NCBI RefSeq assembly: GCF_003576595.1
Contig: NZ_NQOU01000001.1
Span: 746,337 to 810,336 of the forward strand
DNA from: Neopusillimonas maritima
GTDB taxonomy: Bacteria > Pseudomonadota > Gammaproteobacteria > Burkholderiales > Burkholderiaceae_B
Length of the DNA: 64,000 nucleotides
Direction of reading: 5' to 3'
Below the pieces are notes generated by a model. The model had not been told where the DNA came from. It ran no database searches and was given only the letters and a program-made list of their open reading frames with translations. A program made the position numbers and the translations under genes. Of the stretch, positions 20,955-33,484 are shown piece by piece (the stretch's first letter is position 1; the number at the start of each line of letters is the position of its first letter).

Positions 20955-21269
20955 TTAACGGCGACTGATCAACATGCCGATGAGCAAACCCGTCAGGCCC
21001 GCGACACCTATTGCCTGCCACGGATTGTCATGCACGTAGTCGTCGGTGGCACGTGCGGCCAAACGACCCCGCTCAAGCAGGGCATCTTGCGTGTCGTACA
21101 AAGCCGAACGCGTACGACGCAGCGATTGCATGGCGCGTTCGCGCAATTCCTCAGCTTTTTCACCGCTTGCCTGGGCTGCTTCGCGAAGCAGCTTCTCAGC
21201 GTCGTCAAGGCTTTCCTTCACGCCTTCAATAAACTCTTCTTCTTGAGCTTTCAGTTCATTTTTAGCCAT
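20955..21269 (-). CDS. DUF883 family protein (YqjD/ElaB-like), membrane-anchored
   Basis: A 104-residue protein with a long, charged N-terminal helix of coiled-coil type and a single C-terminal membrane anchor (PWQAIGVAGLTGLLIGMLI followed by SRR). In E. coli YqjD and ElaB of this family bind ribosomes and attach them to the inner membrane in stationary phase. A GGGGTG ribosome site precedes the start. It is first in the three-gene DUF883-YqjE-YqjK set. Confidence 0.92.
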   Translation of the reverse strand: MAKNELKAQEEEFIEGVKESLDDAEKLLREAAQASGEKAEELRERAMQSLRRTRSALYDTQDALLERGRLAARATDDYVHDNPWQAIGVAGLTGLLIGMLISRR

Positions 21270-21380
21270 TTTTGCACCCCTTTAGTTAAATTAGTGGTGA
21301 TCACGGCGGGCCGGATTAATTGGCCCGCTTACCTTTTCATAGTACCGGACTGGCGCTAAAACGCAATTGACAAATGTTAA

Positions 21381-21414
21381 ATAAAAAGACTGATTACGCC
21401 CTTTAGCCGATCAG
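21381..21414 (-). terminator. Probable rho-independent terminator of upp
   Basis: On the minus strand a short imperfect stem (CTGAT...ATCAG, overlapping the upp stop codon) is followed directly by TCTTTTTATTT. A second, perfect 7-bp GCGGGCC/GGCCCGC stem at 21306-21328, without a T run, lies further on before the DUF883 gene. Confidence 0.5.
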
Positions 21415-22049
21415 GCGTGTTTTTGACGCGTGCCAAAAATTCGGTCTCCGGCATCGCCCAGGCCGGGAATAATATAGCCATCATCATTTAAATGACTATC
21501 GATCGAAGCCGTATAAATATGCACATCGGGATGCTGAGTCTCAACCGCCTTAATCCCTTCCGGCGCCGCCACCAGAACCAAAGCACGAATATTATTGGCA
21601 CCGGCTTTTTTCAGCATATCGATGGTGGCAACCATCGAGCCCCCGGTGGCCAACATGGGGTCAACAATCAGTGCCAAACGCTGATCAAGGGAATCTGCCA
21701 AACGTTCAAGATAAGTTTGCGCCTGCAGGGTTTCCTCGTTACGGGCAATGCCGACCGCGCTGACTTTAGCGCCCGGTATCAAGGTAAGCACACCGTCGAG
21801 CATGCCGATGCCGGCGCGTAAAATCGGTACCACCGTAACCTTTTTACCGGCAATTTTCTCTACATTGATATGGCCACACCAGCCTTGCACCACAGTGGGC
21901 TCAAGGGGCAGATCTTTGGTGGCCTCGTAGGTTAGAAGCGCCGCCACCTCTTGCGACATTTCGCGAAAATTCTTGGTGCTGAGATCCGCTTTGCGCATCA
22001 AGCCCAACTTGTGTCGGATCAGGGGGTGGCGTATTTCATGTATCGGCAT
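21411..22049 (-). CDS. upp: Uracil phosphoribosyltransferase
   Basis: Salvages uracil to UMP with PRPP. The 212-residue sequence carries the PRPP-binding loop [11 protein letters not shown] and the uracil-binding C-terminal region [17 protein letters not shown]. Length and N-terminus ([16 protein letters not shown]) match bacterial Upp. It is monocistronic, between dacB upstream on the same strand and the DUF883 gene downstream. Confidence 0.97.
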   Translation of the reverse strand: MPIHEIRHPLIRHKLGLMRKADLSTKNFREMSQEVAALLTYEATKDLPLEPTVVQGWCGHINVEKIAGKKVTVVPILRAGIGMLDGVLTLIPGAKVSAVGIARNEETLQAQTYLERLADSLDQRLALIVDPMLATGGSMVATIDMLKKAGANNIRALVLVAAPEGIKAVETQHPDVHIYTASIDSHLNDDGYIIPGLGDAGDRIFGTRQKHA

Positions 22050-22135
22050 GCAAAATTCCTGCGGGAGAATTAAAAGACTCAGGTAGCAAGTTTAGCCGTT
22101 TTACAGCCGGCCTTTGACTTAAAGTCCGGCCACCC

Positions 22136-23608
22136 TTACTGAGTGCTTAACCAGCGAATCAGTGCATCATCAAAAGACCGCATGGCACCGGTTCGATTGC
22201 CATTGACCATACTTACAAGGGCGTATCGCCTGCCGCTTTCACCCAACACATAACCTGCAATCGCACGGGTATCGCGCAATGTTCCCGTTTTTAAATGGGC
22301 CATTCCGCGCGCTTCATCATTACGCAAACGCCGGCGAACCGTTCCATCGACCCCCGCAATGGCCAAAGACGACATGAATTCAGGCATAAGCGGTGAGTTC
22401 CAAGCCGTATCCAGCATTTGCACCAAACCGGCCGCCGTCAGGCGGCCGTCGCGCGACAAGCCTGAACCGTTATCAATAACCCAACCACGGGTATCGATGC
22501 CCTGGCGGCGCAACAAATCGAGCGCAATCCGCGCACCGGCTTCGGGCGTTGCGCCATAGGCACCGGACTCAGCCGCCAGCGTTAACAAGAGGGTACGCGC
22601 CATGACGTTATTGCTGTATTTATTTACGTGGCGAATCATATCTGAAAGCGTCTCGGAATCATGCCACACGAAAAGCGATGCACCAGGCGGAGTTTCACCT
22701 TGTCGAATACCCCTGCCTAACGTACCGCCAAGCTCACGCCACAACAAACGAAAAACAGCGTCGAAGTAGGCGGGCTGATTCATCGCAAGACGATAAACAC
22801 TGAACTCGCCACAAGATCCTGCCGCCGTTCCATCAACTTGCACAACAACCGCCCCGGACGCACTGGGGAAAACTTGGGTTGAGACCCGCGGCGACCCCGG
22901 GCAAACAGCATCGCTCCATGCCACCTCGCCCTGAACCCGAATACCCCGAACCGGGGGGTCAACAACCGGAATCCACTTTCGGGCCAGGTAATCGGGCTGA
23001 AAAGACAGCCGAACGGCACCTAAACCAACCATCATGGCATCGGGACTGGCGTTGTAAGGGCGATCGGGGGCCGCATCGAAAGCACCGGGATCAATCGCCA
23101 CCGGCCCGAAAATGGATCGATCAACCACCACCTCCGTTAAATTCTTCACCCCGCGCAAGCGCAATTCACGTAATAAAGCCCAGAGCTCCTCGACCTGCAT
23201 AAAAGGATCGCCCGACGCCTTGAGGTAAATCGGCTTGGGCAGTGACCCCTGGGCGTCGGGAACCGGCACACCATCGTAAAAAAACGCCGTACGCCACTGA
23301 TAATCGGGCCCCAGTTCAGACAAAGCCGCCCAGGTTGTGACCATTTTCATGACTGAAGCAGGATTACGCGGCACCTCGGGATTAATGGAAAACAACACCG
23401 GGCCGTTCAACTCTTTCACGACGACGGAGACGTCATTGGTAGTTAAGCCGGTTTGTCGCCAGGCCTGCTGCAAAGGTTCCGGCAACGTCTGGCTACTGCC
23501 CGACACCGGTAAACTAAGGCCCAACACACACGCACAACCGAGTATCAAACCGAGCTTTGAAACCGCCGCCTTCCGGTGCCGAGTAAAATGCGCAAGCATC
23601 AATGTCAT
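22136..23608 (-). CDS. dacB: D-alanyl-D-alanine carboxypeptidase/endopeptidase, PBP4 (DacB)
   Basis: A 490-residue class C penicillin-binding protein acting in the periplasm on peptidoglycan cross-links. An N-terminal hydrophobic signal (LGLILGCACVLGLSLPVSG) is followed by the SXXK motif SVMK in NPASVMKMVTTWAAL, the SXN motif in KYSNNVMARTL, and KTG in LKTGTLRDTRA. The spacing with a long insertion between SXXK and SXN is typical of DacB. It is divergent from queA, with only about 50 bases between starts. Confidence 0.94.
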   Translation of the reverse strand: MTLMLAHFTRHRKAAVSKLGLILGCACVLGLSLPVSGSSQTLPEPLQQAWRQTGLTTNDVSVVVKELNGPVLFSINPEVPRNPASVMKMVTTWAALSELGPDYQWRTAFFYDGVPVPDAQGSLPKPIYLKASGDPFMQVEELWALLRELRLRGVKNLTEVVVDRSIFGPVAIDPGAFDAAPDRPYNASPDAMMVGLGAVRLSFQPDYLARKWIPVVDPPVRGIRVQGEVAWSDAVCPGSPRVSTQVFPSASGAVVVQVDGTAAGSCGEFSVYRLAMNQPAYFDAVFRLLWRELGGTLGRGIRQGETPPGASLFVWHDSETLSDMIRHVNKYSNNVMARTLLLTLAAESGAYGATPEAGARIALDLLRRQGIDTRGWVIDNGSGLSRDGRLTAAGLVQMLDTAWNSPLMPEFMSSLAIAGVDGTVRRRLRNDEARGMAHLKTGTLRDTRAIAGYVLGESGRRYALVSMVNGNRTGAMRSFDDALIRWLSTQ

Positions 23609-23659
23609 CCTGTTGAGTCAACCCAAACACAAAGCATACCGAAAAGCACGTTCTGTTTC

Positions 23660-25860
<2,201 letters not shown>

Positions 25861-25908
25861 CCAGATATCGCTACAATAGAACGCTAAACCTAAAATCAGG
25901 AGTAATGA

Positions 25909-26250
25909 ATGTCCCTCGTTGACACCCTTTCACAAATCGTCGCACAGGCAGCCGGCGAAGGTAATGCACTGATGGGTATGCTACCCATCATTTTAATGTT
26001 CGTCATTCTGTATTTCCTTATGATCCGCCCCCAAATGAAGCGGCAAAAGGAACATCGCAATATGGTGGCCGCGTTGGCCAAAGGCGACGAAATCATTACC
26101 ACGGGCGGGATGTTGGGCAAAGTCACCAAAGTCAGCGACAGCTACATCACCGTCGAAGTAACCTCGCTGGCCGACAAGCCTGTTGAAGTGGTTTTGCAGC
26201 GTACCGCCGTTGCCTCGGTGTTGCCCAAAGGCACCATCAAAGCACTATAA
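25909..26250 (+). CDS. yajC: Preprotein translocase accessory subunit YajC
   Basis: A 113-residue inner-membrane protein with one N-terminal membrane segment (LPIILMFVILYFLMIRPQMK) and a cytoplasmic domain with GDEIITTGGMLGKV. YajC associates with SecD and SecF in the Sec holotranslocon. A CAGGAG ribosome site precedes the ATG. It is followed by a hairpin and then secD. Confidence 0.96.
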   Translation: MSLVDTLSQIVAQAAGEGNALMGMLPIILMFVILYFLMIRPQMKRQKEHRNMVAALAKGDEIITTGGMLGKVTKVSDSYITVEVTSLADKPVEVVLQRTAVASVLPKGTIKAL

Positions 26251-26270
26251 GCAGCAACCTGCTCCTTTTC

Positions 26271-26296
26271 AGCCCCGTATCCACCGAAACGGGGCT
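26271..26296 (+). terminator. Hairpin between yajC and secD (attenuator or weak terminator)
   Basis: An 8-bp perfect stem (AGCCCCGT / ACGGGGCT, 10-base loop) is followed by TGTTTA. The T run is short, so partial termination that lowers secDF relative to yajC is more likely than a full stop. Confidence 0.5.
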
Positions 26297-26323
26297 TGTT
26301 TACATTTCAACCGTTGATCCGCA

Positions 26324-28192
26324 ATGAACCGTTACCCCCTCTGGAAATATCTCATCGTTCTGGCTGCTGTCATTATTGGGCTTCTTTATACCCTGCCCAA
26401 TTTCTTCGGCGAATCGCCTGCCGTCCAGATTGCACCTGCCAAAACAGCGGTCAAGGTTGAAGCCAACATGATGGGCCGCGTCCAGCAATTGTTGGATGAA
26501 AAAAACATCCCAACAACAGGTTCATTCTTTGAGCAAAACGGGCCGGTGGGCACGGTTCGTTTTCGTTTCGACTCAACCGACACACAGTTGCAAGCCAAAG
26601 ATGTTATCGAGAATGCGCTGAACCCCAACCCGGCCGACCCCGATTACACCGTCGCGTTGAATTTGCTGCCGTCGTCACCCAACTGGCTCACTGCATTGGG
26701 TGCCAGCCCCATGTATCTGGGGCTCGATTTGCGCGGTGGCGTTCACTTCCTGCTGCAGGTTGACATGCAGGGGGCTCTGAACGGCCGCTACGACACGCTG
26801 GCCAACGACGTCCGCGTTATCCTGCGTGAAGAAGGTGTTCGTACCGGCGGGGTCGAGCGCGACGGCATGTCAATCGTGGCCCAGTTCGACAACGAAGACG
26901 CCGCTAACAACGCCGCTTCTGTGTTGCGCAACCGTTTACCCGAAATGATTTACTCGGTCTCTGAAAATGGAGACCGTTTCGTGCTCACCTCCCGGCTAAC
27001 CGAAAGCGCGGTTACGGAGGTTCAAAACAATGCGCTGCAACAGAACATCACGACGCTGCATAACCGGATTAACGAACTGGGCGTCGCCGAACCCATTATT
27101 CAGCGCCAAGGTGCCGACCGCATTGTTGTTCAGTTGCCGGGGGTTCAAGACGTTGCCAAAGCCAAGGAAATTCTTGGTCGTACGGCAACTCTTGAAATTC
27201 GCATGGTCGATGAGTCACAATCGGCCCAGAACGCTTTGGCCGCCGGCCGCGTACCCTTTGGCCTGGAGCGATACGAAGACACTGATGGGCGCCCGCTTCT
27301 GTTGCGTCGACAGGTAGTCCTGACCGGTGAGAACCTGCAAGATGCCCAACCCGGGCGCGACCAGCAAACCCAGCAACCATCGGTCAACCTCACGCTCGAC
27401 CAAAAAGGCGCTCGTATTTTCCGCGACGTTACCCGCGACAACGTGGGTAAACGCATGGCTATTCTGCTATTTGAAAAGGGTAAAGGCCAGGTGGTAACCG
27501 CGCCCGTTATCCGCAGTGAAATTCCGGGGGGGCAAGTTCAAATTTCCGGCAGCATGACGGCACAAGAAGCCTCGGATATTGCGCTGCTCTTGCGCGCCGG
27601 TGCCTTGGCGGCACCCATGGAGATTATTGAAGAGCGCACTATCGGACCCAGCCTGGGCGCGGAAAATATTGAAATGGGCTTTAAATCAGTGATGTGGGGC
27701 TTTGCTGCTTTGGCCTTGTTCATCATTATTTACTATCACCTGTTCGGTGTCTTCTCCACCCTTGGACTGAGCTTCAATATTTTGTTGCTGCTGGGTGTCC
27801 TTTCCATGTTGCAGGCCACACTTACATTACCGGGTATCGCTGCCTTGGCGCTAGCCCTGGGTATGGCGATTGATGCAAACGTGCTGATCAACGAACGGAT
27901 CAGGGAAGAACTGCGAGGCGGAATGGCGCCGCAGCAGGCGATTCATCAAGGTTTTGAACGAGCCTGGGGCACCATTCTCGACTCCAACCTGACGACACTT
28001 ATTGTGGGGCTGGCGTTGCTGGCATTTGGTTCCGGGCCGGTTCGCGGTTTTGCCGTCGTGCATTGCATCGGGATCCTAACCTCCATGTTTTCTTCTGTCG
28101 TGGGTGTACGGGCCATCACCAACCTTTGGTACGGGCGTCGTCGTAAGCTGCAAAGCATTTCAATCGGGCAAATCTGGAAGCCGAAAGATTAA
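26324..28192 (+). CDS. secD: Protein translocase subunit SecD
   Basis: A 622-residue RND-type membrane protein that uses the proton gradient to assist late export through SecYEG. One N-terminal membrane segment precedes a large periplasmic domain with SPMYLGLDLRGGVHFLLQV; five further membrane segments follow from about residue 450, with GMAIDANVLINERIREEL in the fourth. The intact D519-equivalent aspartate in that motif and the full length suggest a functional protein. It lies between yajC and secF. Confidence 0.97.
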   Translation: MNRYPLWKYLIVLAAVIIGLLYTLPNFFGESPAVQIAPAKTAVKVEANMMGRVQQLLDEKNIPTTGSFFEQNGPVGTVRFRFDSTDTQLQAKDVIENALNPNPADPDYTVALNLLPSSPNWLTALGASPMYLGLDLRGGVHFLLQVDMQGALNGRYDTLANDVRVILREEGVRTGGVERDGMSIVAQFDNEDAANNAASVLRNRLPEMIYSVSENGDRFVLTSRLTESAVTEVQNNALQQNITTLHNRINELGVAEPIIQRQGADRIVVQLPGVQDVAKAKEILGRTATLEIRMVDESQSAQNALAAGRVPFGLERYEDTDGRPLLLRRQVVLTGENLQDAQPGRDQQTQQPSVNLTLDQKGARIFRDVTRDNVGKRMAILLFEKGKGQVVTAPVIRSEIPGGQVQISGSMTAQEASDIALLLRAGALAAPMEIIEERTIGPSLGAENIEMGFKSVMWGFAALALFIIIYYHLFGVFSTLGLSFNILLLLGVLSMLQATLTLPGIAALALALGMAIDANVLINERIREELRGGMAPQQAIHQGFERAWGTILDSNLTTLIVGLALLAFGSGPVRGFAVVHCIGILTSMFSSVVGVRAITNLWYGRRRKLQSISIGQIWKPKD

Positions 28193-28243
28193 AGCCCGAT
28201 CCAACATGCAATTATTCGCCCCAATCATTTAGGCAACGAAATA

Positions 28244-29185
28244 ATGGAACTCTTTAGAATCAAACGCACCATTCCGTTCATGCGCCACGCGCTGGTGCTG
28301 AACCTGATCAGCCTGATCACTTTTGCTTTAGCTGTATTTTTTATTGCCACGCGCGGATTCCATTTATCTATCGAGTTTACGGGTGGCACCGTCATGGAAA
28401 CCCACTATCAGCAATCAGCCGATCTTGGGCAGGTTCGCAACGCCCTGAGTGAAATCGGCTACTCCGACTTCCAGGTACAGAATTTCGGCACCTCGCGCGA
28501 TGTCATGATTCGCCTGCCGGTGGCGGAGGGTGAAGACGCCACGGTTCAAAGCGAGAAAGTCATGGCTGCACTGCAGGCCGACACGCCGAACGTGGAGTTA
28601 CGCCGGGTGGAGTTTGTTGGCCCGCAAGTAGGTGAAGAGCTGGTCACAAACGGCCTGCTGGCCTTATTGTGTGTTGTTATCGGCATTATGGTTTACCTGG
28701 CCCTGCGTTTCGAATGGAAGTTCGCTATTGCAGGGGTCGTAGCCAACTTCCACGACGTCATTATCATTCTGGGCTTTTTCGCCTTTTTCCAATGGGAGTT
28801 TTCTTTAGCCGTACTGGCCGGTGTTCTTGCAGTACTGGGCTACTCGGTAAACGAGTCGGTGGTGATCATGGACCGTATCCGTGAAAATTTCCGTAAGCAA
28901 CGGCGGGCTTCAACCACGGAGGTGATCGACAGCGCAATCACCCAAACCATTTCCCGCACCATCATCACCCACACATCAACACAAATTATGGTGTTGTCGA
29001 TGCTGATCTTTGGTGGGCCGACGCTACACTATTTTGCCCTTGCTCTTACGATCGGCATTTGGTTTGGTATCTATTCTTCCGTTTTCGTTGCCGCCGCCAT
29101 TGCCATGTGGCTGGGCATTAAACGCGAAGATTTGGTTAAGCCAGTTAAAAAAGACGACGCCGAAGTCGAGGTCGAAGAAGGCTAA
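28244..29185 (+). CDS. secF: Protein translocase subunit SecF
   Basis: A 313-residue partner of SecD. The N-terminal membrane segment is followed by the periplasmic motif IEFTGGTVMETHY, then five membrane segments with VNESVVIMDRIRENF, the equivalent of the SecD channel motif. The C-terminal tail is charged (KKDDAEVEVEEG). It is last in the queA-tgt-yajC-secD-secF run and is followed by a strong terminator. Confidence 0.97.
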   Translation: MELFRIKRTIPFMRHALVLNLISLITFALAVFFIATRGFHLSIEFTGGTVMETHYQQSADLGQVRNALSEIGYSDFQVQNFGTSRDVMIRLPVAEGEDATVQSEKVMAALQADTPNVELRRVEFVGPQVGEELVTNGLLALLCVVIGIMVYLALRFEWKFAIAGVVANFHDVIIILGFFAFFQWEFSLAVLAGVLAVLGYSVNESVVIMDRIRENFRKQRRASTTEVIDSAITQTISRTIITHTSTQIMVLSMLIFGGPTLHYFALALTIGIWFGIYSSVFVAAAIAMWLGIKREDLVKPVKKDDAEVEVEEG

Positions 29186-29213
29186 GCCTGCAAAGCGCGT
29201 TCGCCAAAACAAC

Positions 29214-29249
29214 AAGCCCCCGATAACAACTGGGTTACCGGGGGCTTTT
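29214..29249 (+). terminator. Rho-independent terminator after secF
   Basis: AAGCCCCCG and CGGGGGCTT form a long GC-rich stem, extended by a partly paired GATAAC/GGTTAC segment, and are followed by TTTTGCTTTCTT on the plus strand. It ends the secDF operon. The A-rich left arm could also act on minus-strand transcripts from the sorB side. Confidence 0.85.
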
Positions 29250-29287
29250 GCTTTCTTAAAACCTGGGTCTATTGACTGAATAAAACG

Positions 29288-29611
29288 CTATTGACCCGTA
29301 GACTTAACCACGTAGGCAGTAACCGCCTCCATGTCTTCCTGGCTTAAGGAGTTGGCAAAAGAAGGCATGGCGCCCATTCCGTCTTTCAGCACTTTCATAA
29401 TGCGGTCGGCACTGGGTTTCAACTCATCGAGGTTTGGCCCAATTGCACCTTGCGAACCTGCATCTTTCAGCGTATGACAGACGGCACAGGCGGGCACTGC
29501 CTTACTGACAAACAACTCCTTCCCGCGCTGCAACTGAGCATCGTTGGCCCAGGCCGCCGAGGAAACCAATAACGACAAACCTGCAAAAGCAAAAGCAAAT
29601 TTCATGAACAA
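29288..29611 (-). CDS. sorB: Class I cytochrome c, probable SorB subunit of sulfite dehydrogenase
   Basis: A 107-residue periplasmic monoheme cytochrome. A signal peptide (about residues 3-22, cleavage near AWA-N) precedes the heme motif CAVCH (about 42-46); the distal methionine is likely in GAMPSFANSLS. The start may be the second methionine (MKFAFAF). It lies 4 bases downstream of the sulfite oxidase gene, matching the SorAB layout in which the cytochrome accepts electrons from the molybdenum subunit. The SorB role is inferred from this pairing. Confidence 0.85.
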   Translation of the reverse strand: MFMKFAFAFAGLSLLVSSAAWANDAQLQRGKELFVSKAVPACAVCHTLKDAGSQGAIGPNLDELKPSADRIMKVLKDGMGAMPSFANSLSQEDMEAVTAYVVKSTGQ

Positions 29612-29615
29612 ACCT

Positions 29616-30851
29616 TTATGAAGTTACGTTGATTTCGACCATGTGGTCTTGCCAGCTATTGTTGTTGTACCCGCGATTGTTTTCAGCGCGTTCCGCAGGC
29701 TGGGTTTGACCTGCCGCATTGGTGGTGCGACTGGCCAGATTATAACGACCCGGCTTCAAGTCGGCCGTAAAAGCAAACTGGCGCCACGCATACTTGCCCA
29801 AGTCGGGACCCACAAACCGCGCCTCCTGCCAGGACTTTCCACCATCGATCGACACCTCGATCTTGCTCGGGCTATCCATACCGCCCATTGCAACCCCGCC
29901 GATGACAACAGGCCCGGCTTTTAACGATGTATCAGGCGATGAAGGTGACGTAATCCACGACTTGGGCGGCATTTCCCAAATGGACTCATGCTGTGGCCCG
30001 CCTTTTTCCCCTACTGCGGAAAACCGGTAGCTGTTCTGTTGGATACTGGCCGGCGACTGCGCTTTGGTAAACGCCAACTGCTTGACATATTTAACATTAT
30101 TAACCCCGGTGTAACCCGGCACGATTAACCGTAAAGGGCCGCCATGTGCCAACGGCAAAGGCTCGCCGTTTACTTCCCAGGCCAATATTGCATCTTTCAT
30201 GGCCTCCAGCGGCACTGACCGTTCCACCCTAACTGAGTTGGGATCGAGCCCGGCAGGGATTTCCTCACCGCCTGTGCCCGTCATGTACACCATGCCGTCT
30301 TGTACACCACCCAATGCCTCAACCAACGTGGCAATGGGAACACCAGTGAAAATAACGCAACCTGCTGCACCCACGGTCCATTGCGTACCACCTGGTTTAT
30401 GCGGGAAATACGCACGGCCGTTGCCGGAACACTGCAAGACCATGGGCAACGCCTGCAAACCCATATCTTTAAGCTGTGCCAAGGTAAACGTATGGGGTTT
30501 CCGGACCCCTTCAATATTAATCTGCCAGGCATCGGGATTATCGGTAATGCCGGCAGGAGGCGGGGAAACATTATTGCGAATGAATAACCGGTTCAACGGT
30601 GTAATCACACTGCTGCCCACTGCGCCGCGCTGGGTTTCAATGGTGTTTGCACTATGCACAATCAAGCTGTTCGCGTCTTTCCATTTCGCGTAATCGGGTA
30701 ACGGTTTGACGTCGGAAACAGGCTGTGGGTTGGATTGAGCAGCGGGCTCGGTGGAATCGGCTCGCGCCACAGTGCTCATTCCAGCCCACGCGGCGGCAGC
30801 GCCGGCTGCGGCCAATACCCGGCGACGAGGGGTGTTGATTTTTTCTTGCAT
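29616..30851 (-). CDS. sorA: Molybdopterin-dependent sulfite dehydrogenase SorA
   Basis: Oxidises sulfite to sulfate in the periplasm. A Tat signal with NTPRRRVLAAAG (about residues 7-18) leads into a sulfite-oxidase-fold molybdopterin domain (about 60-280). The molybdenum-ligating cysteine is Cys141 in VLQCSGNGRAYFP. A Mo-co dimerisation domain follows (about 295-411), ending in WQDHMVEINVTS. It is first in a two-gene operon with a c-type cytochrome and is divergent from miaB. Distinction from related sulfane dehydrogenase (SoxC) rests on the lone cytochrome partner and the absence of other sox genes. Confidence 0.88.
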   Translation of the reverse strand: MQEKINTPRRRVLAAAGAAAAWAGMSTVARADSTEPAAQSNPQPVSDVKPLPDYAKWKDANSLIVHSANTIETQRGAVGSSVITPLNRLFIRNNVSPPPAGITDNPDAWQINIEGVRKPHTFTLAQLKDMGLQALPMVLQCSGNGRAYFPHKPGGTQWTVGAAGCVIFTGVPIATLVEALGGVQDGMVYMTGTGGEEIPAGLDPNSVRVERSVPLEAMKDAILAWEVNGEPLPLAHGGPLRLIVPGYTGVNNVKYVKQLAFTKAQSPASIQQNSYRFSAVGEKGGPQHESIWEMPPKSWITSPSSPDTSLKAGPVVIGGVAMGGMDSPSKIEVSIDGGKSWQEARFVGPDLGKYAWRQFAFTADLKPGRYNLASRTTNAAGQTQPAERAENNRGYNNNSWQDHMVEINVTS

Positions 30852-30983
30852 GGCAACCTCCTGTTGAGCAAGACGAAGAAACCAAATACCTATTTTTTAT
30901 TATTTTTGATTATGAGTTTATTTCTTGAGCGCTGAAAGAATTATACGACCAAGAAAACGAACAAACCATCTACAAGCGTTACA

Positions 30984-32471
30984 ATGACCGCTGTTTCAAC
31001 CCTGCCCCCGGGATCAACACCCGTTTCGGCCACTATCATGCAAGAAATTCCACTTAAACGTTTCGCCACGCGCTCACCAGCGCCCCAAACTCCATCCTCA
31101 AACACCACCGGCACACAAGTCGCCAATAAAGCGCCCGTTGGCGCGCCACGCAAAGTTTTCATCAAAACTTTCGGCTGCCAAATGAATGAGTACGACTCCG
31201 ACAAAATGCTCGACGTTCTCGGTGGCGAACAGGGTGTTGAAGTAACCCAAAACCCCGACGAAGCCGATGTCATTTTGTTCAATACCTGCTCGGTGCGCGA
31301 AAAAGCGCAAGAAAAGGTGTTCTCCGACCTTGGCCGTGTACGGCATTTAAAGCAGGCCAACCCTAATCTGGTTATTGGTGTGGGTGGTTGTGTGGCAAGT
31401 CAGGAAGGCCAGGCCATCGTGCAGCGCGCGCCCTTCGTCGATGTTGTATTCGGTCCTCAGACCCTGCACCGGTTGCCACAGCTTATTAATCAGCGGCGCG
31501 AGTCGGGCCGTTCTCAAGTCGACATCAGCTTTCCGGAAATCGAAAAGTTCGACGCCTTGCCTCCAGCTCGAATCGACGGCCCCACCGCTTTTGTGTCTAT
31601 CATGGAAGGGTGCAGCAAATATTGCACTTTCTGCGTGGTGCCTTATACCCGTGGTGAAGAAATTTCCCGCCCGTTCGACGACGTTCTGGTTGAAGTGGCC
31701 GACTTGGCCGACCAAGGGGTCAAAGAGGTGACTCTGCTGGGCCAGAACGTGAATGCTTACCGGGGCCCAATGGGCGATACCAGCGAAATTGCCGATTTCG
31801 CCATGTTACTGGAATACATCCACGACATCCCGGGTATTGAACGAATTCGCTATACCACTTCACACCCAAAGGAAATGACCGGCCGCCTTATCGAGGCTCA
31901 CGGCAAATTACCCAACCTGGTGCCGTTCCTGCATTTGCCGGTACAAGCAGGCAGCGACCGTATTCTGGCGGCGATGAAGCGCGGCTACACCGCGTTGGAA
32001 TTCAAATCGATCGTGCGCCGACTGAAGGCCGCGCGGCCCGGTATCACGCTTTCATCCGACTTTATCGTTGGTTTCCCTGGAGAAACCGAAGCCGACTTTG
32101 AGCAAACCATGAAACTGATCCGTGACGTCGGTTTCGACCAATCGTTTTCTTTTGTTTATTCGCGACGCCCCGGCACGCCGGCGGCCGACCTTGAAGACAA
32201 CACCACAAAAGAACAGAAGCTGGAGCGCCTTTATCGTTTGCAGGCGCTTGTAAACGAACAGGCGGCCGCTATTGCCCAGGGCATGCTGAATACGACGCAG
32301 CGAGTCCTGGTCGAAGGCCCGTCCAAACGCGATCCCAACGAACTCATGGGTCGCACGGAAAACAACCGTATCGTGAATTTCCCGGCCCCGGCTGAACTTA
32401 TCGGCCAAATGCAGAATGTTCGTATCACGCAAACCAGCGCCAATACGCTCCGAGGTGAACTACACCCATGA
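30984..32471 (+). CDS. miaB: tRNA-2-methylthio-N6-dimethylallyladenosine synthase MiaB
   Basis: A radical-SAM methylthiotransferase that modifies A37 of tRNA. After a poorly conserved N-terminal extension of about 50 residues come the UPF0004 domain ([17 protein letters not shown]), the radical-SAM cluster motif [18 protein letters not shown], and a C-terminal TRAM domain. The extension may mean that translation begins later, for example at the ATG in MQEIPLKRF, but no better ribosome site supports it. It heads the miaB-phoH-ybeY-corC-lnt run. Confidence 0.95.
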   Translation: MTAVSTLPPGSTPVSATIMQEIPLKRFATRSPAPQTPSSNTTGTQVANKAPVGAPRKVFIKTFGCQMNEYDSDKMLDVLGGEQGVEVTQNPDEADVILFNTCSVREKAQEKVFSDLGRVRHLKQANPNLVIGVGGCVASQEGQAIVQRAPFVDVVFGPQTLHRLPQLINQRRESGRSQVDISFPEIEKFDALPPARIDGPTAFVSIMEGCSKYCTFCVVPYTRGEEISRPFDDVLVEVADLADQGVKEVTLLGQNVNAYRGPMGDTSEIADFAMLLEYIHDIPGIERIRYTTSHPKEMTGRLIEAHGKLPNLVPFLHLPVQAGSDRILAAMKRGYTALEFKSIVRRLKAARPGITLSSDFIVGFPGETEADFEQTMKLIRDVGFDQSFSFVYSRRPGTPAADLEDNTTKEQKLERLYRLQALVNEQAAAIAQGMLNTTQRVLVEGPSKRDPNELMGRTENNRIVNFPAPAELIGQMQNVRITQTSANTLRGELHP

Positions 32472-33484
32472 CCAGAAGCGCACGCCGGAATAAACCGGTT
32501 ACCGTTCGGCTTGATGGCGACAACATGCATCTGGCCAACTTGTGTGGGCCTCTCGACGAAAACCTGCGCCAGATCGCCGACGGCTGGAACGTCCGGCTGA
32601 GTCGCCGCGGCAGCCAGGTGGCCATCGAGGGGGAACAGGCAAAAGCGGCCGCACAAGCTGTCGAATGGTTCCATGAACGCGCGGTTCACAAGGCGCTAAC
32701 CATCGACGATATCCAGCTTGGTCTGGTGGAGTTGGGCGCCGGTCGCAGCGAAGCAGACGATCCTCGCAAAATCGAGCCGCTTCCCGAGCTGCCGCCGGTG
32801 GACGATCAAAGCATGGACCTGGTGCTGCGCACGCGCCGCACTGATTTGCGGCCACGCACACCACGACAACGGGATTACCTGAACAATATTCTGAAGCACG
32901 ACATTACGTTTGGTGTCGGTCCGGCAGGCACCGGAAAAACCTGGCTGGCTGTGGCATGCGCAATCGATGCGTTGGAACGCGAATCGGTGCAGCGGCTCAT
33001 TCTTACCCGCCCTGCTGTTGAGGCCGGCGAGCGTCTGGGTTTTCTGCCAGGCGATTTGGCCCAAAAAGTCGATCCTTATTTGCGCCCGCTTTATGATGCC
33101 CTTTACGACCTGATGGGTTTCGAGAAAGTTCAACGCCTGTTCGAAAAGCAAACCATCGAAATTGCGCCGCTGGCCTACATGCGCGGTCGTACCTTGAATC
33201 ACTCTTTCGTCATTCTCGACGAAGCACAAAACACCACGCCGGAACAAATGAAAATGTTCCTTACCCGAATCGGCTTCGGCAGCAAAGCCGTTATTAACGG
33301 TGACCCCTCACAAATCGACCTGCCCAAAGGCCAACCCAGCGGTTTAACGAATGCACTTGAGGTTCTGGAAACCGTTCAAGGAATTGCCAACACCCGTTTC
33401 ACCAGTGGTGACGTCGTCCGCCACCCGCTGGTTGCACGTATTGTCGACGCTTATGAAAAAGCCAGCCTCGAAACTCGGCCCTAA
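32468..33484 (+). CDS. phoH: PhoH-family ATPase (YbeZ)
   Basis: A 338-residue protein with a PhoH domain. Walker A is GPAGTGKTW and Walker B is [15 protein letters not shown]. In E. coli the homologue YbeZ binds YbeY and is linked to ribosome and RNA quality control; it is encoded next to ybeY here too, overlapping it by 32 bases. It also overlaps miaB by 4 bases. The function as an RNA-related ATPase is from the family, not visible directly. Confidence 0.94.
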   Translation: MTRSARRNKPVTVRLDGDNMHLANLCGPLDENLRQIADGWNVRLSRRGSQVAIEGEQAKAAAQAVEWFHERAVHKALTIDDIQLGLVELGAGRSEADDPRKIEPLPELPPVDDQSMDLVLRTRRTDLRPRTPRQRDYLNNILKHDITFGVGPAGTGKTWLAVACAIDALERESVQRLILTRPAVEAGERLGFLPGDLAQKVDPYLRPLYDALYDLMGFEKVQRLFEKQTIEIAPLAYMRGRTLNHSFVILDEAQNTTPEQMKMFLTRIGFGSKAVINGDPSQIDLPKGQPSGLTNALEVLETVQGIANTRFTSGDVVRHPLVARIVDAYEKASLETRP